A DNA stretch of 22,562 nt, taken from positions 1 to 22,562 of the forward strand of contig JACQAF010000273.1 of NCBI GenBank assembly GCA_016195145.1, written 5' to 3'. Under the pieces are notes generated by a model that worked only from the letters and a program-made list of their open reading frames with translations, ran no database searches and had not been told where the DNA came from. Positions 7,801 to 14,777 of the stretch are shown here, in pieces (within the stretch, counting starts at the first letter, position 1; every line of letters starts with the position of its first letter). The position numbers and the translations under genes were made by a program. Origin of the DNA: Rhodospirillales bacterium (lineage in GTDB: Bacteria; Pseudomonadota; Alphaproteobacteria; CACIAM-22H2).

Positions 7801-8415
7801 TCAAGACCGCGCAGCCGGCGACCAGCGGCGGCGCAGCTCGGCGCGGTTGAGGGCGAGCCATTGCAGGCCGACATGGGTGATCGAACTGGTCGCGAGGCCG
7901 CGGGCGAGGCGGCCGAGCGCCTCGTCAAGCGGCAGCACGAGGACGCGGATATCCTCGCCCTCATGGGCGAGGCCGTGGACGCCGCCGACTCCGCGCGAAT
8001 CGACCCGGCCGCAGAACATCCGCATGGTCTCGCTCGACCCGCCGGGGCTCATCAGGAATTCGCACATCGGGGCAAGATCGAGAATCTCGCACCCGGCTTC
8101 CTCGCGCGTCTCGCGCCGGGCGACATCGAGGGCGGTTTCGCCGTCCTCGACGATGCCGGCGACGGGTTCGACGAGCCATGGCGTCTTGCCGGCGGCGAGC
8201 GCGCCGGCACGGAACTGCTCGATCAGCACGACGCTATCGCGATCGGGATCGTAGAGGATCACGGCCACCGCATGGCCGCGCTCGAAAATCTCGCGGCGGA
8301 TTTCGCCGCTCCAGCCGCCGGCGAACAGCCGGTGGCGCAGGCGATAGGCGTCGAGCCGGAAATGGCCCTGATAGACGGTTTTGCGCTCGATGATGTCGAT
8401 GTCGTCGGGGGTCAT
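7801..8415 (-). CDS. Nudix hydrolase, ADP-ribose pyrophosphatase type
   Basis: This 204-residue cytoplasmic protein has a complete Nudix box GX5EX7REUXEEXGU at residues 87-109 (G87, E93, R101, E102, E105, E106, G108), which binds the catalytic metals. The upstream half (YQGHFRLDAYRLRHRLFAGG, then VVLIEQFRAGAL) and SPGGSSETMRMFCG downstream resemble NudF/ADP-ribose pyrophosphatases. These split ADP-ribose or related sugar nucleotides to AMP and sugar phosphate. It is the first gene of the four-gene minus-strand operon; cysteine synthase follows after 36 bases. A promoter-like TTGATA-17-TAATAT pair lies upstream (8522 to 8494). The physiological nucleotide is not predictable; links to redox or NAD turnover would fit its partners. 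Confidence 0.92.
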   Translation of the reverse strand: MTPDDIDIIERKTVYQGHFRLDAYRLRHRLFAGGWSGEIRREIFERGHAVAVILYDPDRDSVVLIEQFRAGALAAGKTPWLVEPVAGIVEDGETALDVARRETREEAGCEILDLAPMCEFLMSPGGSSETMRMFCGRVDSRGVGGVHGLAHEGEDIRVLVLPLDEALGRLARGLATSSITHVGLQWLALNRAELRRRWSPAARS

Positions 8416-8490
8416 GGGGTCGGGGGGCGCGAAAGACGGGAAAAACCGCGCTGACGGTAGATGAGGGTAAGTTAAGATGCCAGTCTGGAT

Positions 8491-8522
8491 ATTATATTAG
8501 ATAACATTGATATTCATATCAA
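8491..8522 (-). promoter_or_regulatory. Promoter of the Nudix-cysK-sseA-GNAT operon with palindromic operator
   Basis: Reading the minus strand, TTGATA (8522-8517) is followed after 17 bases by TAATAT (8499-8494), which overlaps a perfect TATAAT (8496-8491). The -35 lies inside the perfect palindrome TTGATATTCATATCAA (8507-8522; 7-bp arms, 2-bp centre). A repressor bound there would block RNA polymerase. Because the site is symmetric, the same TTGATA can also act as a -35 toward osmC on the plus strand (8507-8512), with a weaker CATGAT -10 at 8529-8534. The hexamers and dyad are seen directly; regulator and start sites are inferred. Confidence 0.6.
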
Positions 8523-8594
8523 GATCGGCATGATCGAACCGAACCGCCAGCATGGAGCCGGGCCGGTACGAAACCAAGGACGCGGAGGCAGGGT

Positions 8595-9071
8595 GTGGAG
8601 ATAGCCAAGATCGAGCCAGGGGTGGCGATCGTTCGCCAGGACGGGCCGAAATATGCCCAGATCGTTACGGCCGGGGGGCATACGGTTGTTTCGGACGAGC
8701 CCGAATCCCGCGGCGGCCGCGACAAGGGCATGTCGCCGATCGACCTGATGCTGGCCAGCCTCGGCGCCTGCACCTCGATGACCATGCGGATGTACGCCGA
8801 GCGCAAGGGCTGGCCGTTGACCGATGTTGCGGTCAAGCTGCGCCTGCGCAAGGTCGACGCCGCCGACTGCCCCGGCTGTACGGCCAAGACCGGCAAGATC
8901 GACCGCATCGACCGCGAGATCGAGCTTTCAGGCGCGCTCGACGACGAGCAACGCCGGCGGCTGCTGGCCATCGCCGATCACTGCCCGGTGCACAAGATCA
9001 TGCTCGGCGAGAAGGTGATCGTCAGCCGGCTGGCCGGCGAGGTGCCCGAGGACGACCCGGTGCACGGCTAG
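8595..9071 (+). CDS. OsmC-family (peroxiredoxin-like) protein
   Basis: This 158-residue protein of the OsmC/Ohr superfamily begins at GTG 8595, with GGAGG at 8584-8588 six bases ahead. It has the family's SPIDLMLASLGACTSMTMRMYA segment with first catalytic cysteine C59, and the second cysteine C130 in ADHCPVHK. These would form the redox pair that reduces organic hydroperoxides or persulfides with dithiol partners. Between them is an additional CPGC motif at 92-95, which could be a second redox or metal site. It looks closer to YhfA-type OsmC proteins than to Ohr. It is divergent from a sulfur operon and shares a palindromic control region with it, which supports a thiol-stress role. It converges on cyanase 87 bases downstream. 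Confidence 0.92.
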   Translation: MEIAKIEPGVAIVRQDGPKYAQIVTAGGHTVVSDEPESRGGRDKGMSPIDLMLASLGACTSMTMRMYAERKGWPLTDVAVKLRLRKVDAADCPGCTAKTGKIDRIDREIELSGALDDEQRRRLLAIADHCPVHKIMLGEKVIVSRLAGEVPEDDPVHG

Positions 9072-9158
9072 GCGGACGGCAGGTCCTGTCGTCGATGATC
9101 GTATCGTCGAGTGCGCCGATGCGTTGCGCGCGCAGCGAGGCTGGACGCCGGTGTCTGC

Positions 9159-9608
9159 CTAGTAGCGTTTGTAGGACAGGAACTTGCCGCTCAGGACCAT
9201 CCGCACGCGATCGCCCTTCGGGTCGGGCTGCCGCTCGAAGGTCATGTCGAAGTCGATGGCGCTCATAATGCCGTCGCCGAACTCTTCCTGGATCAGCTCT
9301 TTCCAGGTCGTGCCGTAAACCTGGATCAGCTCGTAGAAACGATAGACCAGCGGATCGGTCGGCACCGCGGCGGGCAGCGAGCCGCGATAGGGAATGTCGA
9401 CCAGGGTTTCGATTTCGGCGGCGTTGAGGCCGAGCAGCTTGCCGGCGGCCTTGGCCTGGGCCGGCAGCATCGACATCTGGCCGAGCAGTGCCGCCGTCGT
9501 CCACACCGGCGACATGCCGACCGCGGCGGCGATCTTTTTCCACGAAAGCTTCTTTTTCTTTTTGATGCCGAGAATCTTCTCGGCGAGCTTGTTCTTTGCG
9601 TCGTTCAT
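9159..9608 (-). CDS. cynS: Cyanate hydratase (cyanase)
   Basis: This 149-residue enzyme catalyses bicarbonate-dependent decomposition of cyanate to ammonia and CO2. The N-terminal helix-turn-helix-like domain includes KKLSWKKIAAAVGMSPVWTTAALLG, and the C-terminal catalytic domain keeps R90 and E93 (YRFYELIQVYG) and S116 (GIMSAIDF). These match the Arg/Glu/Ser catalytic triad of E. coli cyanase at R96/E99/S122, with a uniform offset of six. Ending in LSYKRY is also typical. A GGAGAGAG site precedes ATG 9608. It is the last gene of the four-gene operon, 15 bases after the transporter ATPase, so imported cyanate would be used as nitrogen or detoxified. No carbonic anhydrase gene accompanies it here, unlike the E. 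coli cyn operon. Confidence 0.97.
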   Translation of the reverse strand: MNDAKNKLAEKILGIKKKKKLSWKKIAAAVGMSPVWTTAALLGQMSMLPAQAKAAGKLLGLNAAEIETLVDIPYRGSLPAAVPTDPLVYRFYELIQVYGTTWKELIQEEFGDGIMSAIDFDMTFERQPDPKGDRVRMVLSGKFLSYKRY

Positions 9609-9623
9609 CTCTCTCTCCGGTTT

Positions 9624-10565
9624 CTAGACGATGGCAATGCTGGCGGCGGCGCTGCGGCGCGCGATGTCGGGCGGCGCGCCGTCGCCTCCCGGGCCGCCGA
9701 TGCCGGGGCGGGTTTCGGGCGGGCGGCGCGGATCGTATCCGCCGCCGGCGGTTTCCTCGGCGAAGCGGCGCGAGCGCTCGATCAGGAAATCGACGATGTG
9801 GTTGCGGATCCGGTAGTAATGGGGATGGCGATGGATGTCGTGCCGCGTGCGCTCGCGCGGCAATGTGTTGACGACGATTTCGGCCAGCTTGGCGTGCGGG
9901 CCGTTGGTCATCAGCATGATGCGGTCGGCGAGGAGGATCGCCTCGTCCACGTCGTGGGTGATCATGAACACGGTCTGCTGCGTGGCGGCGCAAAGCCGGC
10001 GCACTTCGTCCTGCAGGACGCCGCGCGTCAACGCGTCGAGGGCCGAAAACGGCTCGTCCATCAGCAGCATCTTCGGCTCGACGGCGAGCGCCCGGGCGAT
10101 GCCGACGCGCTGCTTCATGCCGCCCGAAAGATGTGCCGGTTTTTTGTGCTCGGCCCCGGCGAGGCCGACCAGATCGAGATATTTCTGCGCATGCGCCGCT
10201 GTTTCGGCGCGCGCCCGGTTCGGCCAGCGAGCACGGGCGGCGAAGGCTATATTCCCCTTGGCCGTCATCCACGGCAAAAGCGCGTGGCTCTGGAAAATCA
10301 CCGCGCGGTCGAGCGACGGCCCCGAAATCTCCTGGCCGCCGAGGACAATGGCGCCGGAATCGGCCCGTTCGAGGCCGGCGAGGATGTTCAGGATGGTCGT
10401 CTTGCCGCAACCCGAATGGCCGATCAGGCAGACGAATTCGCCGCGGCGAATGGTGAAATGAAGATTGTCGAACACCACTTGCGGCGGGGCGCCGCGCGCG
10501 CCGGGAAAGCGCCGGGCGATGGCTTCGACGCTGATGAAGGGCCGGTCGGGCATATGGTCGGTCAT
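9624..10565 (-). CDS. cynD: Cyanate/nitrate-type ABC transporter, ATP-binding protein
   Basis: This 313-residue ATPase is in the NrtD/CmpD/SsuB/TauB group. Motifs are Walker A GHSGCGKTT (49-57), Q-loop IFQSHALLPWMTAKGNIAFA (90-109), signature LSGGMKQRVGIARALA (146-161), Walker B MLLMDEPFSALD and switch histidine MITHDVDEA. After the core comes the C-terminal region typical of NrtD/CynD, with HPHYYRIRNHIVDFLIERS, then a tail rich in glycine, proline and arginine. The start 10565 is preferred over 10553 because AGGAATAGGG lies upstream. The permease ends 10 bases before it, and cyanase starts 15 bases after its stop. The symbol rests on linkage to cyanase; nitrate or another small anion remains possible. 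Confidence 0.88.
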   Translation of the reverse strand: MTDHMPDRPFISVEAIARRFPGARGAPPQVVFDNLHFTIRRGEFVCLIGHSGCGKTTILNILAGLERADSGAIVLGGQEISGPSLDRAVIFQSHALLPWMTAKGNIAFAARARWPNRARAETAAHAQKYLDLVGLAGAEHKKPAHLSGGMKQRVGIARALAVEPKMLLMDEPFSALDALTRGVLQDEVRRLCAATQQTVFMITHDVDEAILLADRIMLMTNGPHAKLAEIVVNTLPRERTRHDIHRHPHYYRIRNHIVDFLIERSRRFAEETAGGGYDPRRPPETRPGIGGPGGDGAPPDIARRSAAASIAIV

Positions 10566-10575
10566 GCGGGGCGCC

Positions 10576-11421
10576 CTATTCCTGATAGGCGACGAGGCGG
10601 GCGAGCCATCCGAGCCCCTGATCGAGCGCCATGCCGATCACCCCGATCAGCAGGATGGCCGTAAGGATGTTGCCGATCGACAAATTATTCCATTCGTTCC
10701 AGACGAAATAGCCGATACCCGTGCCGCCGACGAGCATTTCGGCGGCGACAATCACCAGCCAGGCGATGCCGATCGAAATCCGCATGCCGGTCATGATGGT
10801 CGGCGCCGCCGCCGGCAGGATGACGCGGATGGCGGTGGTCATCCGGCCGACCTCCAGCGTGCGGGCGACGTTCAGCCATTCGCGTCGCACCGAGGCGACG
10901 CCGAACGCTGTGTTGATCAGCATCGGCCAGATCGAGCAGATAAAGATGACGAAGATCGACGATAGCGCGCTGTCCTTGATCGTGTAGAGGGCGAGCGGCA
11001 TCCAGGCGAGCGGCGAGATCGGCTTCAGCACCTGGATGTAGGGGTTGAGCGCGCCGTAGACGAGCGGCGACATGCCGATCAGGAACCCGAGGGGTATGGC
11101 GACCAGCGCCGCCAGCAGATAGCCGATCGTCACCCGCGCGATTGAGTAGGCGAGCTGGATGCCGATGCCGCGATCGTTGGTGCCACGCTCATAGAACGGG
11201 TCGGCGAGATGCTCGGCGAGTTTTGCGCCGACCTCGATCGGGGTGGGAAAGGGCGATTTCTGCCCGACCGCCGCCGCCGCGCCTATCAGCTTGGCGTATT
11301 CGGGGTCGAGCGCGGGCCCGCTGCCGCCGCGCGGCGTCGCGGCAATCTGCCAGACGCCGAGCAGCATTGCGAAAAAGACGAGCGAAAGGAGCGCCGCCCG
11401 CCAGCCAACCGGTTTGCTCAT
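10576..11421 (-). CDS. cynB: Cyanate/nitrate-type ABC transporter, permease
   Basis: This 281-residue inner-membrane permease is of the NrtB/CmpB type (BPD_transp_1). It has a first membrane helix at residues 9-27 (AALLSLVFFAMLLGVWQIA) and a periplasmic region with the PFPTPIEVGAKLAEHLADPFY block typical of NrtB-like proteins. A five-helix core follows, with the EAA-type loop NVARTLEVGRMTTAIRVILP that contacts the ATPase. SPLAWMPLALYTIKDSALSSIFVIF is also characteristic of this subfamily. It starts six bases after the binding-protein stop. It probably forms a homodimeric pore for cyanate, with specificity set by the binding protein; substrate assignment comes from the cyanase gene in the same operon. 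Confidence 0.88.
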   Translation of the reverse strand: MSKPVGWRAALLSLVFFAMLLGVWQIAATPRGGSGPALDPEYAKLIGAAAAVGQKSPFPTPIEVGAKLAEHLADPFYERGTNDRGIGIQLAYSIARVTIGYLLAALVAIPLGFLIGMSPLVYGALNPYIQVLKPISPLAWMPLALYTIKDSALSSIFVIFICSIWPMLINTAFGVASVRREWLNVARTLEVGRMTTAIRVILPAAAPTIMTGMRISIGIAWLVIVAAEMLVGGTGIGYFVWNEWNNLSIGNILTAILLIGVIGMALDQGLGWLARLVAYQE

Positions 11422-11427
11422 GTCGCG

Positions 11428-12807
11428 CTATGACCGGCGAATGGGGAAACTATCGACATAGGCGTCGGGGGCCGCCGGATCGAATGGCCGGCCCATGATC
11501 TTGAACTTGTGGCCGGCTGCCGCTTTCGGCGGGGCGAGCCCGGCGTCGCGCATGAAGCGGGCGGCGTCGGTGGCGAGGAAGACCTGTTCGGCGATCTGCT
11601 GATAATTGACGTCGCCCTTGATCTGCCCCCAGCGCTTCATCTGGGTGAGCATCCAGATGGCCATTGAATCCCAGGGGAAGGGATCGAAGTCGATGCGCTT
11701 CGGGTCGCGCTTCACGTTGCCGAGGCCGTCGGCATAGGTGCCGGTCAGCACCTGCTCGACCACGGTCACCGGCTGGTTGAGGTAGTTCTGCGGGGCGATC
11801 GCCTCGGCGATCTGCTTTCGGTTCTCGTTCTTGCTGGCGAAGGCGGTGGCCTCGACGATGGCCCGCATCAGCGCATGATAGGTGTTGGGCATGCCGGCCA
11901 CGAAGTCACGGCTGGCGGCGAAGGCGCAGCAGGGATGACCGTTCCAGATTTCCTTGGACAGGATGTGGATGAAGCCGACGCCGTCGAACACCGCGCGTTG
12001 GTTGACCGGATCGGGGGCGAGGAAGCCGTCGATGTTGTCGGCGCGCAGGTTGGCGACCATCTCGGGCGGCGGCACGGCGCGAATCTGCACGTCGCGGTCG
12101 GGATCGATGCCGTGTTCGGCCAGGTAGTAGCGCAGCAGGTAATTGTGCATTGAATAATCGAACGGCACGGCGAACTTGAAGCCCTTCCAGCTTTTCGGAT
12201 CGCGCTTGTCCTTGTGGCGGATCGACAAGGTGATCGCCTGGCCGTTGATATTCTCGATCGCCGGCACGGTCCACGGGATGGGGTTCGAACCGGCACCGAC
12301 GGTGATGGCGAGCGGCATCGGCGAGAGCATGTGCGCCGCGTCGTATTCCTTGTTGAGGGCCTTGTCGCGGATCACCGCCCATCCGGCGGTCTTGACCACC
12401 TCGACGTTGAGCCCCTGCTTGGCATAAAAGCCCATCGGATGGGCCATGATGATCGGCGTGGCGCAGGTGATCGGGATGAAACCGACCTTGAGGTCCTTCT
12501 TTTCCAGTGGCCCCGGGGCTGCCGCCGCAGCTTCCTTGGCGAGCGACAGCGGGAAGAACTCGGCAATCGCGGCCAGCGCTGTGCCTGCGCCCAGCAGGCG
12601 CAGGAACTGTCGGCGGCGGACATCGCCGCCGAATACCGCCTTGACCACCGCCGTTTCGACCACGCGCGCCGTCAGCGCCTCGGTATCGGCAAGATCGATA
12701 TCTGCAGCGGCGCGCGCATGTTCGGCTTCGTTCGCATGTTGGCCGCAGCTGCAGCCATTGCCCAAGGTGACGTTCGGATTGAAGGGATTATCGAAGGCGC
12801 GCGCCAT
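11428..12807 (-). CDS. cynA: Cyanate/nitrate-type ABC transporter, Tat-exported binding protein
   Basis: This 459-residue binding protein is of the NrtA/CmpA type. The mature domain starts near residue 104 (LKVGFIPITCATPIIMAHPMGFY) and contains KDKRDPKSWKGFKFAVPFDYSMHNYLLRYYL and GFLAPDPVNQRAVF, hallmarks of this family. The Tat signal RRRQFLRLLGAG (64-75) and its hydrophobic stretch are preceded by about 60 residues containing GCSCGQHANEAEH with C19, C21 and H24, which would stay cytosolic until export or be removed with the signal. Start 12807 has GGGAGAG upstream, and a sigma-54 promoter lies at 12860-12874. As first gene of a cyanase operon its ligand is probably cyanate, although nitrate, nitrite or bicarbonate cannot be excluded from sequence. 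Confidence 0.88.
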   Translation of the reverse strand: MARAFDNPFNPNVTLGNGCSCGQHANEAEHARAAADIDLADTEALTARVVETAVVKAVFGGDVRRRQFLRLLGAGTALAAIAEFFPLSLAKEAAAAAPGPLEKKDLKVGFIPITCATPIIMAHPMGFYAKQGLNVEVVKTAGWAVIRDKALNKEYDAAHMLSPMPLAITVGAGSNPIPWTVPAIENINGQAITLSIRHKDKRDPKSWKGFKFAVPFDYSMHNYLLRYYLAEHGIDPDRDVQIRAVPPPEMVANLRADNIDGFLAPDPVNQRAVFDGVGFIHILSKEIWNGHPCCAFAASRDFVAGMPNTYHALMRAIVEATAFASKNENRKQIAEAIAPQNYLNQPVTVVEQVLTGTYADGLGNVKRDPKRIDFDPFPWDSMAIWMLTQMKRWGQIKGDVNYQQIAEQVFLATDAARFMRDAGLAPPKAAAGHKFKIMGRPFDPAAPDAYVDSFPIRRS

Positions 12808-13120
12808 AAAGCTCTCTCCCCTGACGGATCACGATTAGCTCGTTCGGCCGGAAGGGAGAGCAAGGGCCGTGCCAGCGTTCTACAGAGAGCGGGAGAACTC
12901 TTGAACGGCCAATAGATTAGGGCGGGGTCCTATGACCGCACCTGAATAATTTTGAGATCCGGCATGCCTAATCTTTGCGCGGGGTCCGTCCGCTATCTGA
13001 CAAAAACATGAGCAGAAATCGACGGACAAGATGCTAGGCTTGGTTAAATTTTGTCGAAATCATGGCTGAAATTGGGGTATAAGATCCGACCCGTATCGTT
13101 CATTTCGGATTCCGCGCGAC
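12808..13120. other. Divergent intergenic region between cyanate operon and secreted-protein gene
   Basis: This 313-bp stretch has no gene. It holds the sigma-54 promoter (12860-12874). From about 12940 to 13080 it is noticeably AT-richer, as expected for activator-binding or bendable DNA. A -10-like TATAAG at 13078-13083 may serve the rightward gene, but no -35 with normal spacing is visible. A short GGTC-CTAT-GACC dyad occurs near 12926-12937. No tRNA- or riboswitch-like structure was recognised. Confidence 0.5.
12860..12874 (-). promoter_or_regulatory. Sigma-54 (-24/-12) promoter of the cyanate operon
   Basis: The minus strand reads TGGCACGGCCCTTGC from 12874 to 12860, an exact match to the sigma-54 consensus TGGCAC-N5-TTGC. 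The GG doublet lies at 12873-12872 and the GC at 12861-12860. Transcription should start near 12849, giving an untranslated leader of about 42 bases before the ATG at 12807, with a purine-rich ribosome site. Sigma-54 promoters need an enhancer-binding activator; NtrC is the natural candidate for a nitrogen-scavenging operon. I could not find a clear NtrC dyad in 12875-13120. Confidence 0.8.
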
Positions 13121-13615
13121 GTGAAACGTCTTCTCTCCTCCGCCGCTGTAGTCGTTTTTTTCGTCGCCACGCTCGGCGAGGCGCAGGCGCGCTGCCTGAC
13201 GAAGGATGAACGGACGGCGTTTCAGATGCGGACCCTGCAGACCGAAATGATGGTGGCGGCGCTATCGTGCCGGAACGTTCCGGATCGCGACTTTCGCCCG
13301 TATTACAACAGCTTTGTGCGTAAGCATGGCGAGTGGCTGGCCAGTCACTCGCGGGTGCTGCAACGCTATTTCCAGCAGCAATACGGCGCCAACGGCCGAT
13401 ACAACATGGACAAGTTCACCACCGCCCTGGCCAACGAAACCTCGCAGCGTAGCATGGCCGATCCGGCCTATTGCGAACGATCGGAATCGCTGTTCTACGA
13501 TGTCCTGGCGGTCGACCGGCACGGCATCGAAGACGTTGCGGCGTCGCGCGCCGCCAAGCAGGGCGACGATACGACCTGCGTTTCCGACGCATCGATTCCG
13601 GGCATGGCGCGCTGA
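13121..13615 (+). CDS. Secreted four-cysteine protein of unknown function
   Basis: This 164-residue protein starts at GTG 13121; no strong ribosome site is visible. It opens with a clear Sec signal peptide (KRLLSSAAVVVFFVATLGEAQA), with likely cleavage after A23. The mature protein has exactly four cysteines (C25, C50, C118, C153), which suggests two disulfides in the periplasm. A conserved-looking block TAFQMRTLQTEMMVAALSCRN precedes a helix-rich region with many aromatic and basic residues (YYNSFVRKHGEWLASHSRVLQRYFQ). I do not recognise a named domain. It stands alone: divergent from the cyanate operon and convergent with an OmpA gene, with which it shares a terminator. A cell-envelope role is a guess from the signal peptide only. 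Confidence 0.8.
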   Translation: MKRLLSSAAVVVFFVATLGEAQARCLTKDERTAFQMRTLQTEMMVAALSCRNVPDRDFRPYYNSFVRKHGEWLASHSRVLQRYFQQQYGANGRYNMDKFTTALANETSQRSMADPAYCERSESLFYDVLAVDRHGIEDVAASRAAKQGDDTTCVSDASIPGMAR

Positions 13616-13654
13616 TCGCGCGGCGGTATGGCCCTCATGCCGCACCGGCGGCAG

Positions 13655-13697
13655 AAAAGAAAAAGGGGCGCACCCAATGGTGCGCCCCTTCGTTTTT
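13655..13697. terminator. Bidirectional intrinsic terminator
   Basis: A perfect 12-bp stem AAGGGGCGCACC (13663-13674) / GGTGCGCCCCTT (13679-13690) with loop CAAT is flanked on the plus strand by CG and five T, and on the minus strand by a run of T interrupted by C (from 13662 down to about 13655). It can end transcription of the secreted-protein gene (stop 13615) and, from the other side, of the OmpA-family gene (stop codon ending at 13713). Confidence 0.9.
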
Positions 13698-13712
13698 GCG
13701 CCGACTGGGCCG

Positions 13713-14777
13713 CTACTGGAGAGCGATCTCCACCCGCCGGTTCTGCGGCTCGCGCACGCCATCGGGCGTAGGCACCAAGGGATCGGTCTCGCCCTTGCCG
13801 ACGACGGCGATCTGGTTCGCCGGCACGCCTTCGCGCATTAGGGCCTCCTTGACCGCATTGGCGCGCCGGATCGACAACGCCATGTTGTAACGCTCCGGTC
13901 CCGAACGGTCGGCGTGGCCAGTGGCGTTGATGCGGGTAATGTTGCCGGCCTTCACGTTCGCTGCCGCCTGCTTGATGATGCGGCTGGCCTCCGGGGTGAT
14001 ATCGGATTTATCCCAGTCGAAGAAGACCAGGAACGAGCGCTGGATCGCCGGTGGCGGCGGAGGAGGCGGGGGCGGTGCAACCGCGGGCGCCGGCGCGGGG
14101 GCTGGCGGCGGAGTCGGGGCCGCGGCGGGTTGGGCCGGCCGGGCCGGCGCGCCAAACTCGTAGCGGAAGCCGATCATGATCGTGTGGCTGCGATACTCGC
14201 TTTCGACGCCAATGCCAGTATTGGTGGTGAATTTGGGGTCCTGGGTTGCAAAGTAGCGGTAGTCGAGCCCGAGCTTGATATTGGGCGCGACCGAATATGC
14301 GACGCCGGCGATGCCCTGATAGGCGAAGACCGTATCGCTGTCGTTGATCGTGGTGCCGCTGAACGTTCGCCCGTCGGACATCTTGACCCGCGCGCCGCCG
14401 AGACCCACGCCGATATAGGGGGTGAACGGCGAACTGGTGTCGATGTCGTAGAGCACGTTGCCCATCGCACTGAAGGCGCGCATGCTGCCGCTGCCCGAGG
14501 CGCCGCCGGCCTTGTCGATGCCGTTGCTGCGATAGCCGAGTTCGCCTTCGAGGCGCAGGCCGTTGCCGAAGCCGTAGCCGACCGTGCCGAGAACGGCGCC
14601 GCCGGCATTGAATTCCGCCTTGCTGTTGACCGCGCCGCCCTTCACATCCGCGTCGCGCAGCAGGTTGACACCGCCGGCCGCGCCGACATAGACGCCGCTG
14701 GTGTTCTGGGCCATCGCCGCGCCGGACCCCAGCGCCAAAACGAGGGCCGCGACGGCCAATCCGTACCGTAATCTCAT
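13713..14777 (-). CDS. OmpA-family outer-membrane protein (beta-barrel plus peptidoglycan-binding domain)
   Basis: This protein has 354 residues from ATG 14777; an ATG six bases upstream (14783) leaves only two bases to the AGGGA site, while 14777 has eight, so the latter is preferred. A Sec signal peptide ends at AMA|Q (residue 23). An eight-stranded barrel-type domain follows (about 27-208), closing with TIMIGFRYEF. A linker rich in proline and alanine spans about 210-246. The C-terminal OmpA-like domain (about 249-354) begins FLVFFDWDKSDITPEA and includes TGHADRSGPERYNMALSIRRA, with the aspartate and arginine that hold diaminopimelate of peptidoglycan, and ends with QNRRVEIAL. It anchors the outer membrane to the cell wall. 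It is monocistronic, with a terminator 23 bases after its stop and a large dyad upstream. Confidence 0.93.
   Translation of the reverse strand: MRLRYGLAVAALVLALGSGAAMAQNTSGVYVGAAGGVNLLRDADVKGGAVNSKAEFNAGGAVLGTVGYGFGNGLRLEGELGYRSNGIDKAGGASGSGSMRAFSAMGNVLYDIDTSSPFTPYIGVGLGGARVKMSDGRTFSGTTINDSDTVFAYQGIAGVAYSVAPNIKLGLDYRYFATQDPKFTTNTGIGVESEYRSHTIMIGFRYEFGAPARPAQPAAAPTPPPAPAPAPAVAPPPPPPPPPAIQRSFLVFFDWDKSDITPEASRIIKQAAANVKAGNITRINATGHADRSGPERYNMALSIRRANAVKEALMREGVPANQIAVVGKGETDPLVPTPDGVREPQNRRVEIALQ

Noticed and set aside
9092..9110. Hairpin TCGATGAT / ATCGTCGA between osmC and cynS as a terminator
   Set aside because: Eight pairs with one wobble and a three-base loop, low GC in the stem and no U-run on either side; too weak to call.
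9022..10410. Long 462-codon open frame on the minus strand over the transporter ATPase
   Set aside because: It is an arginine- and proline-rich shadow of the ATPase and cyanase genes in another frame, with no domain motifs, as expected in GC-rich DNA.
9111..10664. 517-codon open frame on the plus strand opposite cyanase and the ATPase
   Set aside because: Antisense shadow; composition is low-complexity Arg/Gly/Asp/His and it lies entirely opposite two convincingly identified genes.
12875..13120. NtrC-type enhancer dyad upstream of the sigma-54 promoter
   Set aside because: I looked for paired GCACC/GGTGC-like half-sites and found only an isolated GCACC near 12940 without a properly spaced partner.
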